This document shows positions 16,771 to 25,092 of a stretch of DNA of 64,000 nt, one piece after another. The DNA comes from Terribacillus halophilus (lineage in GTDB: Bacteria; Bacillota; Bacilli; Bacillales; Amphibacillaceae), in NCBI RefSeq assembly GCF_900162685.1, contig NZ_LT727828.1:1294723-1358722 (forward strand). Reading direction: 5' to 3'. Position numbers and translations under genes: made by a program. The notes under the pieces are model-generated. The model did not search any database and had not been told where the DNA came from. It saw only the letters and a program-made list of their open reading frames with translations. Position 1 is the stretch's first letter; every line of letters begins with the position of its first letter.

Positions 16771-17622
16771 TTATTGCTTATCCAGCTTCCCGTAGCCGAG
16801 AAGATGCAGCGCATTTTTAAGCGTCGACTGTGTTGTAATGGAACGGAATTCCAATCCGAGGGATACCATTGTTTGCGCAATCTCCGGTCGAATACCAGTA
16901 ATGATTGTTTTTATACCGCTCAACCGAAGAGACTGTACGATATGAAAAATCTGATCAGCCACCATCGTATCAATCATTAGAACACCAGAAACATCTAAAA
17001 TAATATGCTCCAGTTTTAATAATCTTCCTTGTGTTAACGCCGTCTCCATAATCAATTTGGCACGATGCGTATCGATTTCCCCAACAATGGGTATAACAGC
17101 TAATCCTTCATAAATTGGAACGACTGGCACCGACAGCTCTTCCAGCGCACTATACGCAATGCTCACCATTTCTTTATTATGGTTTTCGAATTGTCTGCCG
17201 ATTTCGAAGCTGACGGCTTCCAGCATCGGATCTATAATCTTCGATACATCCAGCATTGTAATCGCCGCGAAATGCCGCTCCTCCAGCTCCTCCGTGAAAA
17301 TGTCCCATATAACGCTCCGAAAATTGGAAACATACTGCAAGGTAGCAGTCAGGGATATATTCATCTCCGTTGCAGATTGACCTGCTTTTGATCCCCAGTT
17401 AAGAAAATGCTGTTTTACTTCTTCTTTATTCTCCTCAGGCAATAGAATCGAACCGATTGAATAGACCAGTTCCGCGTTGAATTTGTATAGATCCTGGTTA
17501 GGAAGAGATAAAAGACGAAGATCATGACCTAAATTCGAATCAAGGCGTTGAAGCACAGACTTAGCTATTATATCTTTATTCTCCTGTATCTTCTCTCCTA
17601 TGTATCTCAATTCATCCTTCAT
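16771..17622 (-). CDS. RsbR-family stressosome protein
   Basis: The protein has 283 residues. An N-terminal RsbR-type non-haem globin-like domain (about 1-145) is followed by a C-terminal STAS domain (about 160-275) with the PIVGEIDTHRA and DVSGVLMIDTMVAD signatures. The Ser/Thr residues in the latter correspond to those phosphorylated by RsbT in RsbR paralogues. Such proteins form the stressosome core with RsbS, controlling sigma-B activation. No rsbS or rsbT is adjacent, so this is an orphan paralogue like B. subtilis RsbRC or RsbRD. Confidence 0.85.
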   Translation of the reverse strand: MKDELRYIGEKIQENKDIIAKSVLQRLDSNLGHDLRLLSLPNQDLYKFNAELVYSIGSILLPEENKEEVKQHFLNWGSKAGQSATEMNISLTATLQYVSNFRSVIWDIFTEELEERHFAAITMLDVSKIIDPMLEAVSFEIGRQFENHNKEMVSIAYSALEELSVPVVPIYEGLAVIPIVGEIDTHRAKLIMETALTQGRLLKLEHIILDVSGVLMIDTMVADQIFHIVQSLRLSGIKTIITGIRPEIAQTMVSLGLEFRSITTQSTLKNALHLLGYGKLDKQ

Positions 17623-18096
17623 AACTAACGTCCCCTTTTATTGTTGTACTTCCTTAAGAATAAGCTAAGTGACAACTGAAGGGAAGTGAAAAGTGGTATT
17701 TAATATACTTCTATTCCCATCATAAAAATGCAACCCCATTACTTGGCTTTTACTCATCATAATTCACAATATACTCCCCATAAATACATTTAAAAGAAAA
17801 ATTGGGGAGAGAAGTTTAATGATATTAATTGGAGGTTGAATTTCAAATAGATAAGATTTCGAGGTCTATCATCAAGAAAACCACGGTGCACATAACCATA
17901 TGCAGGCTCAGGGTTTGTTGATGAAGGAGATAGGTTTGAAAAAAGATGTGTGTGGTTAAGTAATTGAATTAGATAGCTTACACCGTTTTATTGTGTTTAA
18001 ACCAAAGGTTATCGCAGCATGAGCACTTCTTTGTTTTGTGACCAGCAAAAATAGCAAAACCAGGTCTGCAGGCACAGACCTGGTTTTTTATAACCC
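17623..18096. other. Gene-free stretch with a short coding remnant
   Basis: These 474 bp lie between two minus-strand genes. A plus-strand frame at 17855-17959 reads protein-like (VYHQENHGAHNHMQAQGLL, then MKEIGLKKD) and ends at TAA, but lacks a start and is preceded by stops. It may be a decayed gene end. A terminator hairpin closes the region at 18056-18090. Nothing else is seen. Confidence 0.35.
18056..18090. terminator. Strong bidirectional terminator
   Basis: AAAACCAGGTCTG and CAGACCTGGTTTT form a 13-bp stem with a 6-base loop and flanking A and T runs. It lies directly after the minus-strand gene ending at 18097. Confidence 0.9.
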
Positions 18097-18327
18097 CTAC
18101 ACACTGTTATTCTCTTCATCTGCTTTGATAGCCTGGTCAAGTTTATCGGTAAATAATGACCAAATTATTCCTAATAAAAATGAGTAAATGGCGTTTATAC
18201 ATAAGATATCTACAGCAGCTTCCATTAAATTGTTCCCTCTAAAATAATGTATGGCGAGATATCCAAAAAAGTAAACACAGGGTGTAAAAACATGGAAGGT
18301 TAAATAAAACAGTTTCTTAGGTTTCAA
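18097..18327 (-). CDS. Small membrane protein with TTG start
   Basis: From TTG 18327 this is a 76-residue protein with two predicted transmembrane helices (about 7-28 and 39-60) and an acidic tail. The frame extends to GTG 18336, but that codon is part of the SD AGAGGTG; TTG 18327 lies 6 bases beyond the SD and is the likely start. It is 80 bp downstream of the ABC permease gene on the same strand and may belong to that unit. Function unknown. Confidence 0.6.
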   Translation of the reverse strand: MKPKKLFYLTFHVFTPCVYFFGYLAIHYFRGNNLMEAAVDILCINAIYSFLLGIIWSLFTDKLDQAIKADEENNSV

Positions 18328-18410
18328 TACAATCACCTCTAGAACATGCAGGAAATTAGATGCTATTATTGTAACAGAGGTGATAATGTACTTTAAAGGT
18401 ACCCTGTAAC

Positions 18411-19031
18411 TTAAAAACCCTTACGCTGATAGATAAAAGTCGTAATCATCCAAGAAACTACGTAGATTATTAGAATACTAAGTGTCAATCCAATATAGAA
18501 AATGGGTGTAGATAAACTTGTAACGAAATCGGTTATTACTTTCAAATCATCAGCAAAATGGAACACAATCTTAGGTCCAATGATAGAAAGAGCAAGGAAA
18601 CTAATCATTGCGACAGGAAAAACGTATCCTTTTTTAATGACATAAGATACCGGGAAAAATAGTGCGGTAAATAGTAGAAATAATCCACTGCTAATAGCTA
18701 TATCTGTAATTGTGAATGGTCTGCTTAAAGCATAAAACAGCCCGCAGGTTACGCCAGTAGCTAAGAGCATATAAACAATAGCTCCTAGATAACGTGATGC
18801 AATAATTTCAGAACGCTTATATGGTAAAGAGTTCAGTAAAATGTTTACTTCTACTTTTTCATCATATGCAAAGGTGTTAATCGGCACAAAAAGACTGGCA
18901 AGAAGAAAGATAAATGCTGGGTTTTGTTTTCCCAACAAAACAAAGAACAAAGTAAAAGGTACAAATAGTAGAAGCTGCTTTTTCTGCAAAATGACATCAC
19001 GTCTGATTAAATTAAACATGCTGTAATCCAC
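18411..19031 (-). CDS. ABC-2 type permease of a GntR-regulated transporter
   Basis: This 206-residue protein has six predicted transmembrane helices and the ABC-2 membrane type-5 look of YhcI/BcrB-type permeases. Its start lies inside the ATPase gene (20-bp overlap), implying coupled translation. It would form the membrane channel with the ATPase. Related GntR-controlled systems respond to cell-wall antibiotics; the substrate here is unknown. Confidence 0.8.
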   Translation of the reverse strand: MDYSMFNLIRRDVILQKKQLLLFVPFTLFFVLLGKQNPAFIFLLASLFVPINTFAYDEKVEVNILLNSLPYKRSEIIASRYLGAIVYMLLATGVTCGLFYALSRPFTITDIAISSGLFLLFTALFFPVSYVIKKGYVFPVAMISFLALSIIGPKIVFHFADDLKVITDFVTSLSTPIFYIGLTLSILIIYVVSWMITTFIYQRKGF

Positions 19032-19878
19032 CCTTCACATAATACATAATATCCTCCAGTGAGGCGCGCTCAATAACAACTTCACCCCCAAAAGTGCGTT
19101 CAGCGTTGCGTACATCATCTGTTAAACCTTCAAATCCTGTTGCAGCGCGATGAATATGAAAGAAAGCTTGTTCTGTATCTTGGTCTAGAAGATCTGTTCT
19201 CCCTTTTACAATTGCATAATTTTCAGCTACGTCATGAACGGACTTATCAAAAATCAATTTTCCTTTATGGATGAATGCTATATAATCTGCAATGCGGTCT
19301 AAGTCTGTGGTGATATGAGTGGAGAAGAAGATGGTACGGTTGCCGTCTATCATTAGCTCTTGTAAGAGTCCAAGCAGCTCACGTCTAAAAATAGGGTCTA
19401 AGCCAGCGGTAGGCTCATCCATAATAATCAGTTCAGCATGATGGGAGAGCGCCACAGCTAGAGAAGCCTTCATTTGCATTCCTTTTGAGAAGTTTTTTAT
19501 TGATTTATTCATTGGCAATTCGAATTGACTGGTATAGTGAGAGAATAATGCATTATCCCAGTGTTTGTAAGCTGGTGCCACAATACGTTTAATATCTTTT
19601 AAATTAAGACCTTCATAAAAAACGTTACCATCGTATACAAAACCAATGCGTTCTTTAATTGTCTTTTCATACTTTTTGTAATCCAAGTCGAAAACCTTTA
19701 CCTCGCCTGCATCTGGCTTCAACAAATTCATCATCATCTTTATTGTTGTCGACTTACCAGCACCATTAGCGCCGATAAAACCATGCACAAATCCGCGCTT
19801 CACTTGCAGGTTCAGGTCCTTTACAGAGAAATCCTTGAATTGCTTTGTCACATTGTTTAATTCAACTACATTATCCAT
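19012..19878 (-). CDS. ABC transporter ATP-binding protein (YhcH/YtrB-like)
   Basis: This 288-residue protein has Walker A GANGAGKST (about 35-43), signature NFSKGMQMKASLA, Walker B LIIMDEPTAGLD and an H-loop STH. The C-terminal extension of about 80 residues is typical of the YtrB/BcrA group. It lies between the GntR regulator and the permease in one operon. Confidence 0.85.
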   Translation of the reverse strand: MDNVVELNNVTKQFKDFSVKDLNLQVKRGFVHGFIGANGAGKSTTIKMMMNLLKPDAGEVKVFDLDYKKYEKTIKERIGFVYDGNVFYEGLNLKDIKRIVAPAYKHWDNALFSHYTSQFELPMNKSIKNFSKGMQMKASLAVALSHHAELIIMDEPTAGLDPIFRRELLGLLQELMIDGNRTIFFSTHITTDLDRIADYIAFIHKGKLIFDKSVHDVAENYAIVKGRTDLLDQDTEQAFFHIHRAATGFEGLTDDVRNAERTFGGEVVIERASLEDIMYYVKGGLQHV

Positions 19879-19883
19879 TCACG

Positions 19884-20255
19884 TCACTCCTCATATAAAA
19901 TCTTCAATAATTGCTGCAGTTCATCAAGGGACAGGCCGATCTCTCGGCTGTTCATAATAACTTCGTTAAGCTGTTCCTCAACGACTTTTAGTTTTTTCTC
20001 TTTTATGACTTCTAGATTTTGCTCCGCAACAAACGATCCTTTTCCGACAATAGAGTAGATAAAGCCCGCTTTTTCTAATTCTTCATAAGCGCGTTTTGTT
20101 GTGATGACACTAATCTGTAAGTCCTTGGCGAGCTTCCGCATAGAAGGAATAGGAGATCCTTCTTGCAGCTCACCGGTTAAAATAGACGATTTAATTTGAT
20201 TTGTAATTTGTTCATAAATCGGCTCCTTCGAACTGTTTGAAATAATAATTTGCAT
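19884..20255 (-). CDS. GntR-family regulator, YtrA subfamily
   Basis: This 123-residue protein has a winged helix (about 7-75; YEQITNQIKSSIL, PSMRKLAKDLQIS) and only a short helical C-terminus, the signature of YtrA-type GntR proteins that control linked ABC exporters. It is first in the minus-strand operon GntR-ATPase-permease, 5 bp from the ATPase. It probably represses its own operon. Confidence 0.87.
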   Translation of the reverse strand: MQIIISNSSKEPIYEQITNQIKSSILTGELQEGSPIPSMRKLAKDLQISVITTKRAYEELEKAGFIYSIVGKGSFVAEQNLEVIKEKKLKVVEEQLNEVIMNSREIGLSLDELQQLLKILYEE

Positions 20256-20367
20256 GCCGATCCCTCATCTGCTTTTTTAGTGAAACGCAATCTTAAGTGT
20301 GTGTATAGAGAGACACAGACATAGCAATGAGTGCCAAAAGCAAACTCGAGTGAGCGTATGTATCCCT

Positions 20368-20396
20368 GTTATAATGTATATACACTATATGTACAA
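20368..20396 (-). promoter_or_regulatory. Promoter and candidate operator of the GntR-ABC operon
   Basis: On the minus strand TTGTAC (complement of 20391-20396), a 17-bp spacer and TATAAC (complement of 20368-20373) form a good sigma-A promoter. The spacer and -35 region carry an imperfect palindrome (GTATATACACTATATGTAC, 20377-20395), where a YtrA-type repressor could bind. The 112-bp remainder of the leader up to the GntR start shows no other signal. Confidence 0.6.
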
Positions 20397-20564
20397 TATA
20401 TACAACGTCGGATTGTTTTGCAACCATTTATGTAAAAATAATGGAAAGATAATATTGTGTGTTGAAGAGGTAGATATATGGTTATGTTTTGATAAATCCT
20501 CTTGAGTCAATAAATATGAGTAACAGTGAATTGAATCTTTGGATATAAAGGAGAGGAAATTTAT

Positions 20565-20813
20565 ATGGAATTAATCTATTTGGTGATCATTTTTGTTATC
20601 TTCTTCGTATTTCTACTTATCTCTAATTCAGCTAAGACGTTATTTTCTATATTCCTAATTAGCACAATGATATCTTTAGGTATATTCCTATACAAACTTT
20701 ACACGATGCAATCAATAAGCAGTGCGCTGATTGATTCATTTGGCTTGATTAATGTCCTCGTTCTTGCACTTGCGGTTTTCTTAATTGTTGAGAAGCTGTC
20801 AAAGAAGAATTAA
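20565..20813 (+). CDS. Small membrane protein
   Basis: This 82-residue protein is almost entirely hydrophobic, with three probable helices (about 4-22, 26-45, 58-77) and a lysine-rich C-terminus. SD AAAGGAGAGGAAA is strong. It stands alone between the GntR operon (divergent) and gerE. Function unknown. Confidence 0.65.
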   Translation: MELIYLVIIFVIFFVFLLISNSAKTLFSIFLISTMISLGIFLYKLYTMQSISSALIDSFGLINVLVLALAVFLIVEKLSKKN

Positions 20814-20984
20814 AAGTACAATAAGCTTATAAAGGATATGTGGCAGACCGTACCTAAACTTTGGGAGAGATTGCATGGATAAGAACATAGTGTGTGTCAT
20901 AAACATTTGACACCTAGATCAGTCTAATTTTTAAATGTGTATCTTCCTTATAACAAATCGTTAACATTTCGCTAATTCCCGTTC

Positions 20985-21012
20985 ACCCTCCGTCATTCCT
21001 TTACATAAGCTA
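20985..21012 (+). promoter_or_regulatory. Sigma-K promoter of gerE
   Basis: CATAAGCTA (21004-21012) matches the sigma-K -10 consensus CATAnnnTA, and an AC at 20985-20986, 17 bp upstream, matches the minimal -35. It lies about 60 bp before the gerE start codon. gerE is sigma-K dependent in B. subtilis. Confidence 0.7.
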
Positions 21013-21071
21013 CATGGACTAAATAAATACCTGACGCAGCAACCCTGAAGAGAGCAAGGAGGGGTTAAATT

Positions 21072-21296
21072 TTGAAGGATAGTGACTACAGGCCAAAACA
21101 ATTACTCACCAAACGAGAAAAAGAAGTCTTTGAACTACTGGTACAGGATAAGACGACCAAGGATATCGCACAAGAGCTTTTTATCTCAGAGAAGACGGTG
21201 CGAAACCACATCTCGAATACGATGCAGAAACTGGGAGTAAAGGGACGGTCTCAGGCTGTAGTGGAGCTCCTTCGTATGGGGGAACTGAAGCTCTGA
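21072..21296 (+). CDS. gerE: Late mother-cell sporulation regulator GerE
   Basis: This 74-residue stand-alone LuxR-type helix-turn-helix is the normal size of GerE and nearly identical in pattern to the B. subtilis protein: LLTKREKEVFELLVQDKTT near the start, then SEKTVRNHISNTMQKLGVKG and RSQAVVELLRMGEL. It controls coat and cortex genes in the mother cell after sigma-K. The start is TTG, 7 bases after AAGGAGGGG. A terminator follows at 21372. ysmA, its neighbour in B. subtilis, is missing. Confidence 0.96.
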   Translation: MKDSDYRPKQLLTKREKEVFELLVQDKTTKDIAQELFISEKTVRNHISNTMQKLGVKGRSQAVVELLRMGELKL

Positions 21297-21793
21297 CGGG
21301 CGATCTGCCTGTTGCTTGACATAGCTGACTGTAAGCAGAAAGAAAATAATCGCTTGCTTTAACGGCTGCTTAAAACCGACTATGATGGTCGGTTTTTTTG
21401 TTTTGGGGAAAAGCAATTGTGATGATGTTCTGACGAGTGCAGTCGATGAGGCTGATGGAGTAAGCGTTATTCTAAATTGATGCTGGACTAAAAATACAGA
21501 TATGATTAAAACTGCAAGAGAGTTGCAGGAACAGCACTTTTTGCTTTATACATACATATTGCTATTTATCATTCAGCAGGATTACTTCTAGCCAATTGAG
21601 GGGGCTTTTTTGTTTAAGCACAATTGGGGTGAAGAGAACGGGAAACGAATGGAGAGACCTTTCTAAGGTGCTGTCCATGTTGTGCGCCATGGTAAAGAGA
21701 TAACTTATAAAAAGTTCTATTAAAGTAAGTGGGAAAACTGTTACAGTTACATTTACAAAAGAAATAAATATTAGTAACGGGTGGGGGAGTTGT
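21297..21793. other. Gene-free stretch after gerE
   Basis: Contains the gerE terminator (ACCGAC, 6-base loop, GTCGGTTTTTTT, about 21372-21400). Beyond that, short unsupported frames and a weak AGCC/GGCT hairpin followed by TTTTTT near 21590-21612 are all that can be seen. Confidence 0.5.
21372..21400 (+). terminator. Terminator of gerE
   Basis: AAACCGAC and GTCGGTTTTTTT form a short GC-rich stem with a T-run about 75 bp after the gerE stop. Confidence 0.8.
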
Positions 21794-22240
21794 ATGTCTA
21801 CTAATTTTAAAGAATTAATACTAAAAGGTAGATTTGCAGAGGCGAAAAGCTTCTCGAAGCACTTATCTTTTGAGGAACTTGACGAGGAATTAACAGATAT
21901 TGCTTTTACTTGTCCAAGTATGTCTATTTATACATTCATGGTAAGTTTACTTATAGAAGATGAAAAAATAGAATTTCATGAAATAGCTTTTGAATTGCTT
22001 GTTAATCCGCTTTGTCATATAGAGGGAGCCTATCATGCGGCTCTTTATCACGCAAGGCGCTGTATTGCGTTAGCTGATAAGCAGGCGTTAGCTGGATACC
22101 TATCATATTTATTGTTCTTACATGAAATACCGGACAAAATAATTGATGATGAAGAAGCACTTGCTGCTGCTATAAAAATAATAGAGCTAGACTTTGATAA
22201 CAAAGTCGCTAAAGAATTTCTAGCAGATAAAATCCGATAA
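21794..22240 (+). CDS. Hypothetical all-helical protein, possible immunity type
   Basis: This 148-residue acidic soluble protein is composed of short paired helices resembling TPR-like repeats, including FAEAKSFSKHLSFEELDEEL and HLEG-like IEGAYHAALYHARR. It recalls orphan proteins often found near polymorphic-toxin immunity genes in Bacillaceae, but I cannot assign a family. SD GGGTGGGGGAG lies before the ATG. The neighbourhood contains other short orphans and a decayed frame. Confidence 0.6.
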   Translation: MSTNFKELILKGRFAEAKSFSKHLSFEELDEELTDIAFTCPSMSIYTFMVSLLIEDEKIEFHEIAFELLVNPLCHIEGAYHAALYHARRCIALADKQALAGYLSYLLFLHEIPDKIIDDEEALAAAIKIIELDFDNKVAKEFLADKIR

Positions 22241-22586
22241 TTGATCTCAATCTGCGTTAGTTGAGTTAGAGCGAAACTTCAGTCGTTAACTTTGGCAACT
22301 TTACATCAACCCGTCATCACTTTCTTTTCTAGCTACTGCAACCAATTGTGATGGTTTTTGTTGATGTAATGGCTAGGAGACCAGGTTATGGGTGATGGTA
22401 AATTATTATATTGAACACATAGAAAACACAAACAGGCATTATTATTCTATATGCGCTCTCTAGAACAATACGCGCCGTTTTACTTGGGGAGTGAGATTAA
22501 AAAAGCCTCATATCACGTTAAAGTAAGAACGACGTAACTTATATTCCGAAATTACAAATGATTTCTCAATCACTAGGAGTATGATT
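22241..22586. other. Gene-free stretch
   Basis: These 346 bp lie between two hypothetical genes. No start-plus-ribosome-site combination, tRNA or convincing terminator is visible. Confidence 0.5.
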
Positions 22587-23105
22587 ATGTTGCAGATCAA
22601 GCAATTTATAGTCATTAAACCAATTAGGAGACTAAACAATAGTTTGATGAATACAGACGAACATGTTTGTTTCCTTGAAGGTAACGAAGAAAAATTCATT
22701 GATTTTTTGAAAACAAATTTAGAAGAACTCCTTGATGACAATCTCTTAAGTATTGATGGTGGTCTTTCTTTTAGGTTTAAATCTAAGGAATACTTGGGTG
22801 TAGAGTATTGGGATGATCTGCCAATGATTTGGGGGTTCCTGTTTAACACGCTGGAAGAATGTTTAGAAATTGGTGAAGGTAAGTGCCTTTTTCCGGGTCA
22901 GCCTATTCTATTAGCAATGAAAGATGTAGGTACAAACATTCAAGTCCAATTTGACCATAAAATTGTAAGTATTGACAGAGAGTTATTCGTGAAAGAGTTG
23001 TCGACTCATGGTAAGTTATTCTACAACACGCTTGTAACAGCGTTTAATCTTGCTTCATACAAGTATGATCTCGACAGGGTTAACCTCCTAGTATCTAAGT
23101 TGTGA
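22587..23105 (+). CDS. Hypothetical protein, possible immunity type
   Basis: This 172-residue acidic protein contains YLGVEYWDDLPMIWGFLFN and a central PGQPILLAM. No transmembrane helix or catalytic motif is evident. ATG 22581 is one base from the SD AGGAG; ATG 22587, 7 bases away, is preferred. The size, acidity and orphan context resemble contact-toxin immunity proteins, but this is only an impression. The stop overlaps the next frame. Confidence 0.55.
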   Translation: MLQIKQFIVIKPIRRLNNSLMNTDEHVCFLEGNEEKFIDFLKTNLEELLDDNLLSIDGGLSFRFKSKEYLGVEYWDDLPMIWGFLFNTLEECLEIGEGKCLFPGQPILLAMKDVGTNIQVQFDHKIVSIDRELFVKELSTHGKLFYNTLVTAFNLASYKYDLDRVNLLVSKL

Positions 23106-23137
23106 ATAAAGCGTTGTTTTATATATGGAGGTATTCT

Positions 23138-23293
23138 GTGAAATATGTTGTTATGGCTATATATGCGTTTGTTATCTTCTATACATTCGAATTAGTGTAC
23201 CCTGAGAGAAATTTCGCTCGCTTAGTTATAGTAGCGGTATTGCTATTTGGTGGCTGTTTTACTATTGAAAAGTTAATGGATAGAAAAAAGTAA
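23138..23293 (+). CDS. Small membrane protein with GTG start
   Basis: This 51-residue protein has two hydrophobic helices and a charged C-terminus (EKLMDRKK). The frame opens at GTG 23102, overlapping the previous stop, but TGGAGG (23126-23131) precedes GTG 23138 with ideal 6-base spacing and is the better start. Probably co-transcribed with the upstream gene. Function unknown. Confidence 0.5.
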   Translation: MKYVVMAIYAFVIFYTFELVYPERNFARLVIVAVLLFGGCFTIEKLMDRKK

Positions 23294-23404
23294 TTTTAGA
23301 TACAACCCTCCTTGATAGGGCAACTCCCTTTCGTGTAAGGAACAAGATTGACATAATTTATTACAATCATAAGAATGGTGACGAACCGTAAGGATGCTGA
23401 ATGA

Positions 23405-23659
23405 GATACGCTGATTAAAGCGACATTTTGTGTCGCTTCTTATAGTGGCGGCAAAAGGTATGGCAAAAAAATAGGTGTTGGTAAATTCCTGGAAATCACA
23501 AATTGGAAAGAAAAAATTATCGATTATAGTGAGAATTTTAAACTAATATATGCTGAGGTCAATTTTAGAAGTGAGGATGTTTTTAAACTTTCCTATCGTT
23601 TTTCAAACCAAACAATATATTGTTTATATCAGCACGGACGTGTTAGATATAATGGCTGA
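23405..23659 (+). pseudogene. Startless coding remnant
   Basis: An open frame of 84 codons ending in TGA reads like the C-terminal part of a basic protein (GGKRYGKKIGVGKF, LSYRFSNQTIYCLYQHGR). It has no plausible start codon or ribosome site; a stop lies just before it, and a hairpin (AAGCGACA/TGTCGCTT) overlaps its 5' end. It looks like a truncated gene in an island of orphans. Parent family not recognised. Confidence 0.4.
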
Positions 23660-24072
23660 AGAAGTACAAATAAACCAACTAAAAAAAGAATTTAGTGGTT
23701 ATTACAATCGGCTGTTTGATAACTAACTGAAAGGTGTCTGTCACGTTCTTGTTTAAAAGGCCTGGAGCTTACAATTATAACGTTGCATAGTCTAAGAAAG
23801 CAAAACATAGTGATTTTCTTGTAATGGTTAGATAAATTGTTCTAGAAACACGAAGGAGTCCTATATTATTTGCATTTGGTGATGGCAGCATACATAGACA
23901 TTTAGACTTTTATTTTCCCATATTTCAACTCTTCCTCATATTGGATGCCCAGGAAAGTGCGAAAAAACGCATAGCGGGAAGTAAGCCATTGCTCTACTAA
24001 TTCGTTAGTACACATATTCCGCATTCATTCATATACTAAATCCAGCTTGAAATAAATGAAGGATGGGATAGT
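23660..24072. other. Gene-free stretch upstream of ytaF
   Basis: These 413 bp have no supported gene. A sigma-K-like promoter lies at 24012-24038. No other signal was recognised. Confidence 0.5.
24012..24038 (+). promoter_or_regulatory. Sigma-K-like promoter of ytaF
   Basis: CATATACTA (24030-24038) matches CATAnnnTA, with AC at 24012-24013 and a 16-bp spacer. The start codon of the sporulation membrane protein gene is 35 bp downstream, a sensible distance. Confidence 0.5.
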
Positions 24073-24738
24073 ATGGCCTATTTTGCAGGACTAATGCTCT
24101 TGATCATTGCCGTGAGCTTGGACGGTTTTGGTGTTGGGGTTACTTACGGTATGAGGCGAATCCGCATTTCTTTTTTGGCGTTACTAATTATTATGTTATG
24201 TTCAGGAGTTACGGTTCTGACATCAATGGCGATTGGAAGTTTATTAAGTTCCTTTATTCCTCCCGGATTTGCAGAAATAATTGGGAGCATAATCTTAATT
24301 TCAATAGGGGTATTTAGTCTATATAATGTTCTCCGATCAAAGAAGGTTGATGAAGAAATGGAAGAGGATCCAATACAAAAAAATAAACTGGAGATTAAAG
24401 AATGGAAGATTGAATTAAAGAAATTCGGTCTGTTCATAACTGTGCTTAAAAAACCACAAATGGCTGATTTAGACCGCTCAGGTACAATTTCTGCGAAAGA
24501 ATCGCTATTATTAGGTATTGCCCTTGCTTTAGATGCATTTGGTGCTGGAATCGGTGCTGCTATGATCGGTGGTTATTCACCATTTATTACAGCTGTGTTA
24601 GTTGCTTTAATGAGCGGATTATTTGTTTTATTTGGCATTAAGTCAGGTTTTGTTTTAGCAAAAATAAAATGGCTGCAGAAATTAGTTTTCTTATCACCGT
24701 GTCTATTAATAACCCTCGGATTTTTCAAGATGCTTTAA
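24073..24738 (+). CDS. ytaF: Sporulation membrane protein YtaF (MntP-like)
   Basis: This 221-residue protein has six transmembrane helices in two halves, each with the SLDGFGVGVTYG / ALDAFGAGIGAA motif of the MntP/YtaF superfamily. The cytoplasmic loop contains DLDRSGTISAKE, an EF-hand-like segment characteristic of YtaF. MntP is a manganese exporter; YtaF is annotated as a sporulation protein of unknown cargo. The promoter looks sigma-K dependent. A terminator follows at 24751-24781. Confidence 0.88.
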   Translation: MAYFAGLMLLIIAVSLDGFGVGVTYGMRRIRISFLALLIIMLCSGVTVLTSMAIGSLLSSFIPPGFAEIIGSIILISIGVFSLYNVLRSKKVDEEMEEDPIQKNKLEIKEWKIELKKFGLFITVLKKPQMADLDRSGTISAKESLLLGIALALDAFGAGIGAAMIGGYSPFITAVLVALMSGLFVLFGIKSGFVLAKIKWLQKLVFLSPCLLITLGFFKML

Positions 24739-24750
24739 AGTTATTATATT

Positions 24751-24781
24751 CTTCTCCTTTTCATTTAGGAGGAGTTTTTTT
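24751..24781 (+). terminator. Terminator of ytaF
   Basis: CTCC and GGAG arms around an AT-rich loop are followed by TTTTTTT, 13 bp after the stop codon. Confidence 0.6.
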
Positions 24782-25092
24782 ATGTTTAGGTTTTGAGTGA
24801 ACTTTTAAGCTCTCTCAGGTTGCTCTAATACATTTACAAGAGGGCTATAGGGAGTTTTAAACTTTGAGGGGAAGAAAACTCTAGCTCTACTCTCAATTTA
24901 AAGAGACTAAATAAGATAATGATATATGACGACATAGCCTAAATGAGCCAGGTTCATGGTTTCGGAGGCAGTGAGGTTGCTATTATTCTGAATACATTTT
25001 TTTATAACAAATAATAGATGAAGGAGAACTGGGTACCGCACGGAGAAATAATGAATGGGTAAGTAATAAAATCGTAGGGGAGGCAAGGATGC
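24782..25092. other. Gene-free stretch
   Basis: These 311 bp lie before the holin-like gene. Only its ribosome site (GGGGAGG, 25077-25083) is recognisable. Confidence 0.45.

Noticed and set aside
20299-20505. 68-codon plus-strand frame upstream of the small membrane protein gene
   Set aside because: No ribosome site, and it covers the promoter region of the divergent GntR operon.
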